Below are positions 12,463-12,606 of a DNA stretch of 12,606 nucleotides, piece by piece. A program made the translations under genes and the position numbers. The notes below the pieces were generated by a model, which saw only the letters and a program-made list of their open reading frames with translations, was not told where the DNA came from and made no database searches. This stretch comes from Bordetella parapertussis (lineage in GTDB: Bacteria > Pseudomonadota > Gammaproteobacteria > Burkholderiales > Burkholderiaceae_C). The DNA is taken from contig CAMCTC010000133.1 in assembly GCA_945878355.1 (NCBI GenBank), positions 1 through 12,606 on the forward strand, in the 5' to 3' direction. Position 1 is the first letter of the stretch; each line of letters begins with the position of its first letter.

Positions 12463-12606
12463 TGTCACGAACGCAGGCGAAAGGCTGCGGTGCTGTACTG
12501 AAGATGGGAGTAGGCCTCCTGAAATCGGCTTGCAGGAGCAGGTTTCAAACCGCCCAGTGCTGCTGCGTCCAAAAGGCGTGGTGGTGAGCGACTGTGGAAA
12601 AGGCGC
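12463..12606 (-). other. Foreign DNA beyond the permease break (partial)
   Basis: Two short - strand frames run in from the right edge: one ends HHHAFWTQQHWAV with TGA 12545-12547, the other ends YSHLQYSTAAFRLRS with TGA 12465-12467. The first has better third-position GC. I recognise neither. GGGGTGTGTCACGAACGC at the break could be the end of an insertion sequence, but the other end is not in the window. Confidence 0.35.

Noticed and set aside
1..12606. CRISPR array or tRNA gene
   Set aside because: No regularly spaced repeats and no cloverleaf-like sequence with a TTCGA-type T-arm were seen. The short tandem repeats are 9-15 bp, contiguous and two or three units long.

Overview
The window is high-GC DNA (strong G/C bias at third codon positions) and looks like a betaproteobacterial chromosome of the Burkholderiales, roughly Rubrivivax/Leptothrix-like. 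That is an inference from base composition, a PEP-CTERM protein, and the style of the IS91-type fragments and ABC permease. It is a mosaic of a few intact genes set between truncated genes and mobile-element scars.

Region 1 (1-2134, + strand). The tail of an unrecognised gene ends at 103 and is followed by what may be an insertion-sequence end. Next is a doubly truncated relic of a COG2865 (AlbA_2-type) regulator/ATPase (about 176-950), then an intact PD-(D/E)XK nuclease fused to a PUA/EVE-like domain (1049-2134), a candidate modification-dependent restriction enzyme.

Region 2 (2352-4023, - strand). Three overlapping genes form the replication module of a phage, satellite or ICE: a small ORF, a Toprim primase-like protein and a YdaU-like protein, joined by TGATG and ATGA overlaps. 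The upstream end is cut off next to a decayed rhomboid protease fragment on the + strand (4035-4289).

Region 3 (4352-7906, - strand). This is a compact seven-gene operon. In transcription order: a PEP-CTERM surface protein, a DUF6916-like protein, three paralogous phage-tail-collar (MdpB-type) proteins, a GNAT acetyltransferase and a second, exported DUF6916-like protein. Gaps are 5-34 nt. There is no other phage gene here, so it looks like a domesticated surface or appendage system and is the best candidate for an undescribed system in the window.

Region 4 (8165-11354). Two copies of an IS91-family transposase 3' end lie in opposite orientation and bracket about 2.5 kb of cargo: a zinc-ribbon protein interrupted by an in-frame TGA, an unknown 143-aa protein and an AAA ATPase with an operator-like dyad in front. 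A further IS91 transposase core fragment lies on the opposite strand just outside the right copy.

Region 5 (11378-12606, - strand). A complete BPD_transp_2 permease of a BMP/nucleoside-type ABC importer is preceded by the last ~50 codons of its partner permease, which is cut by a foreign junction near 12460. No tRNA, rRNA or CRISPR array was seen.
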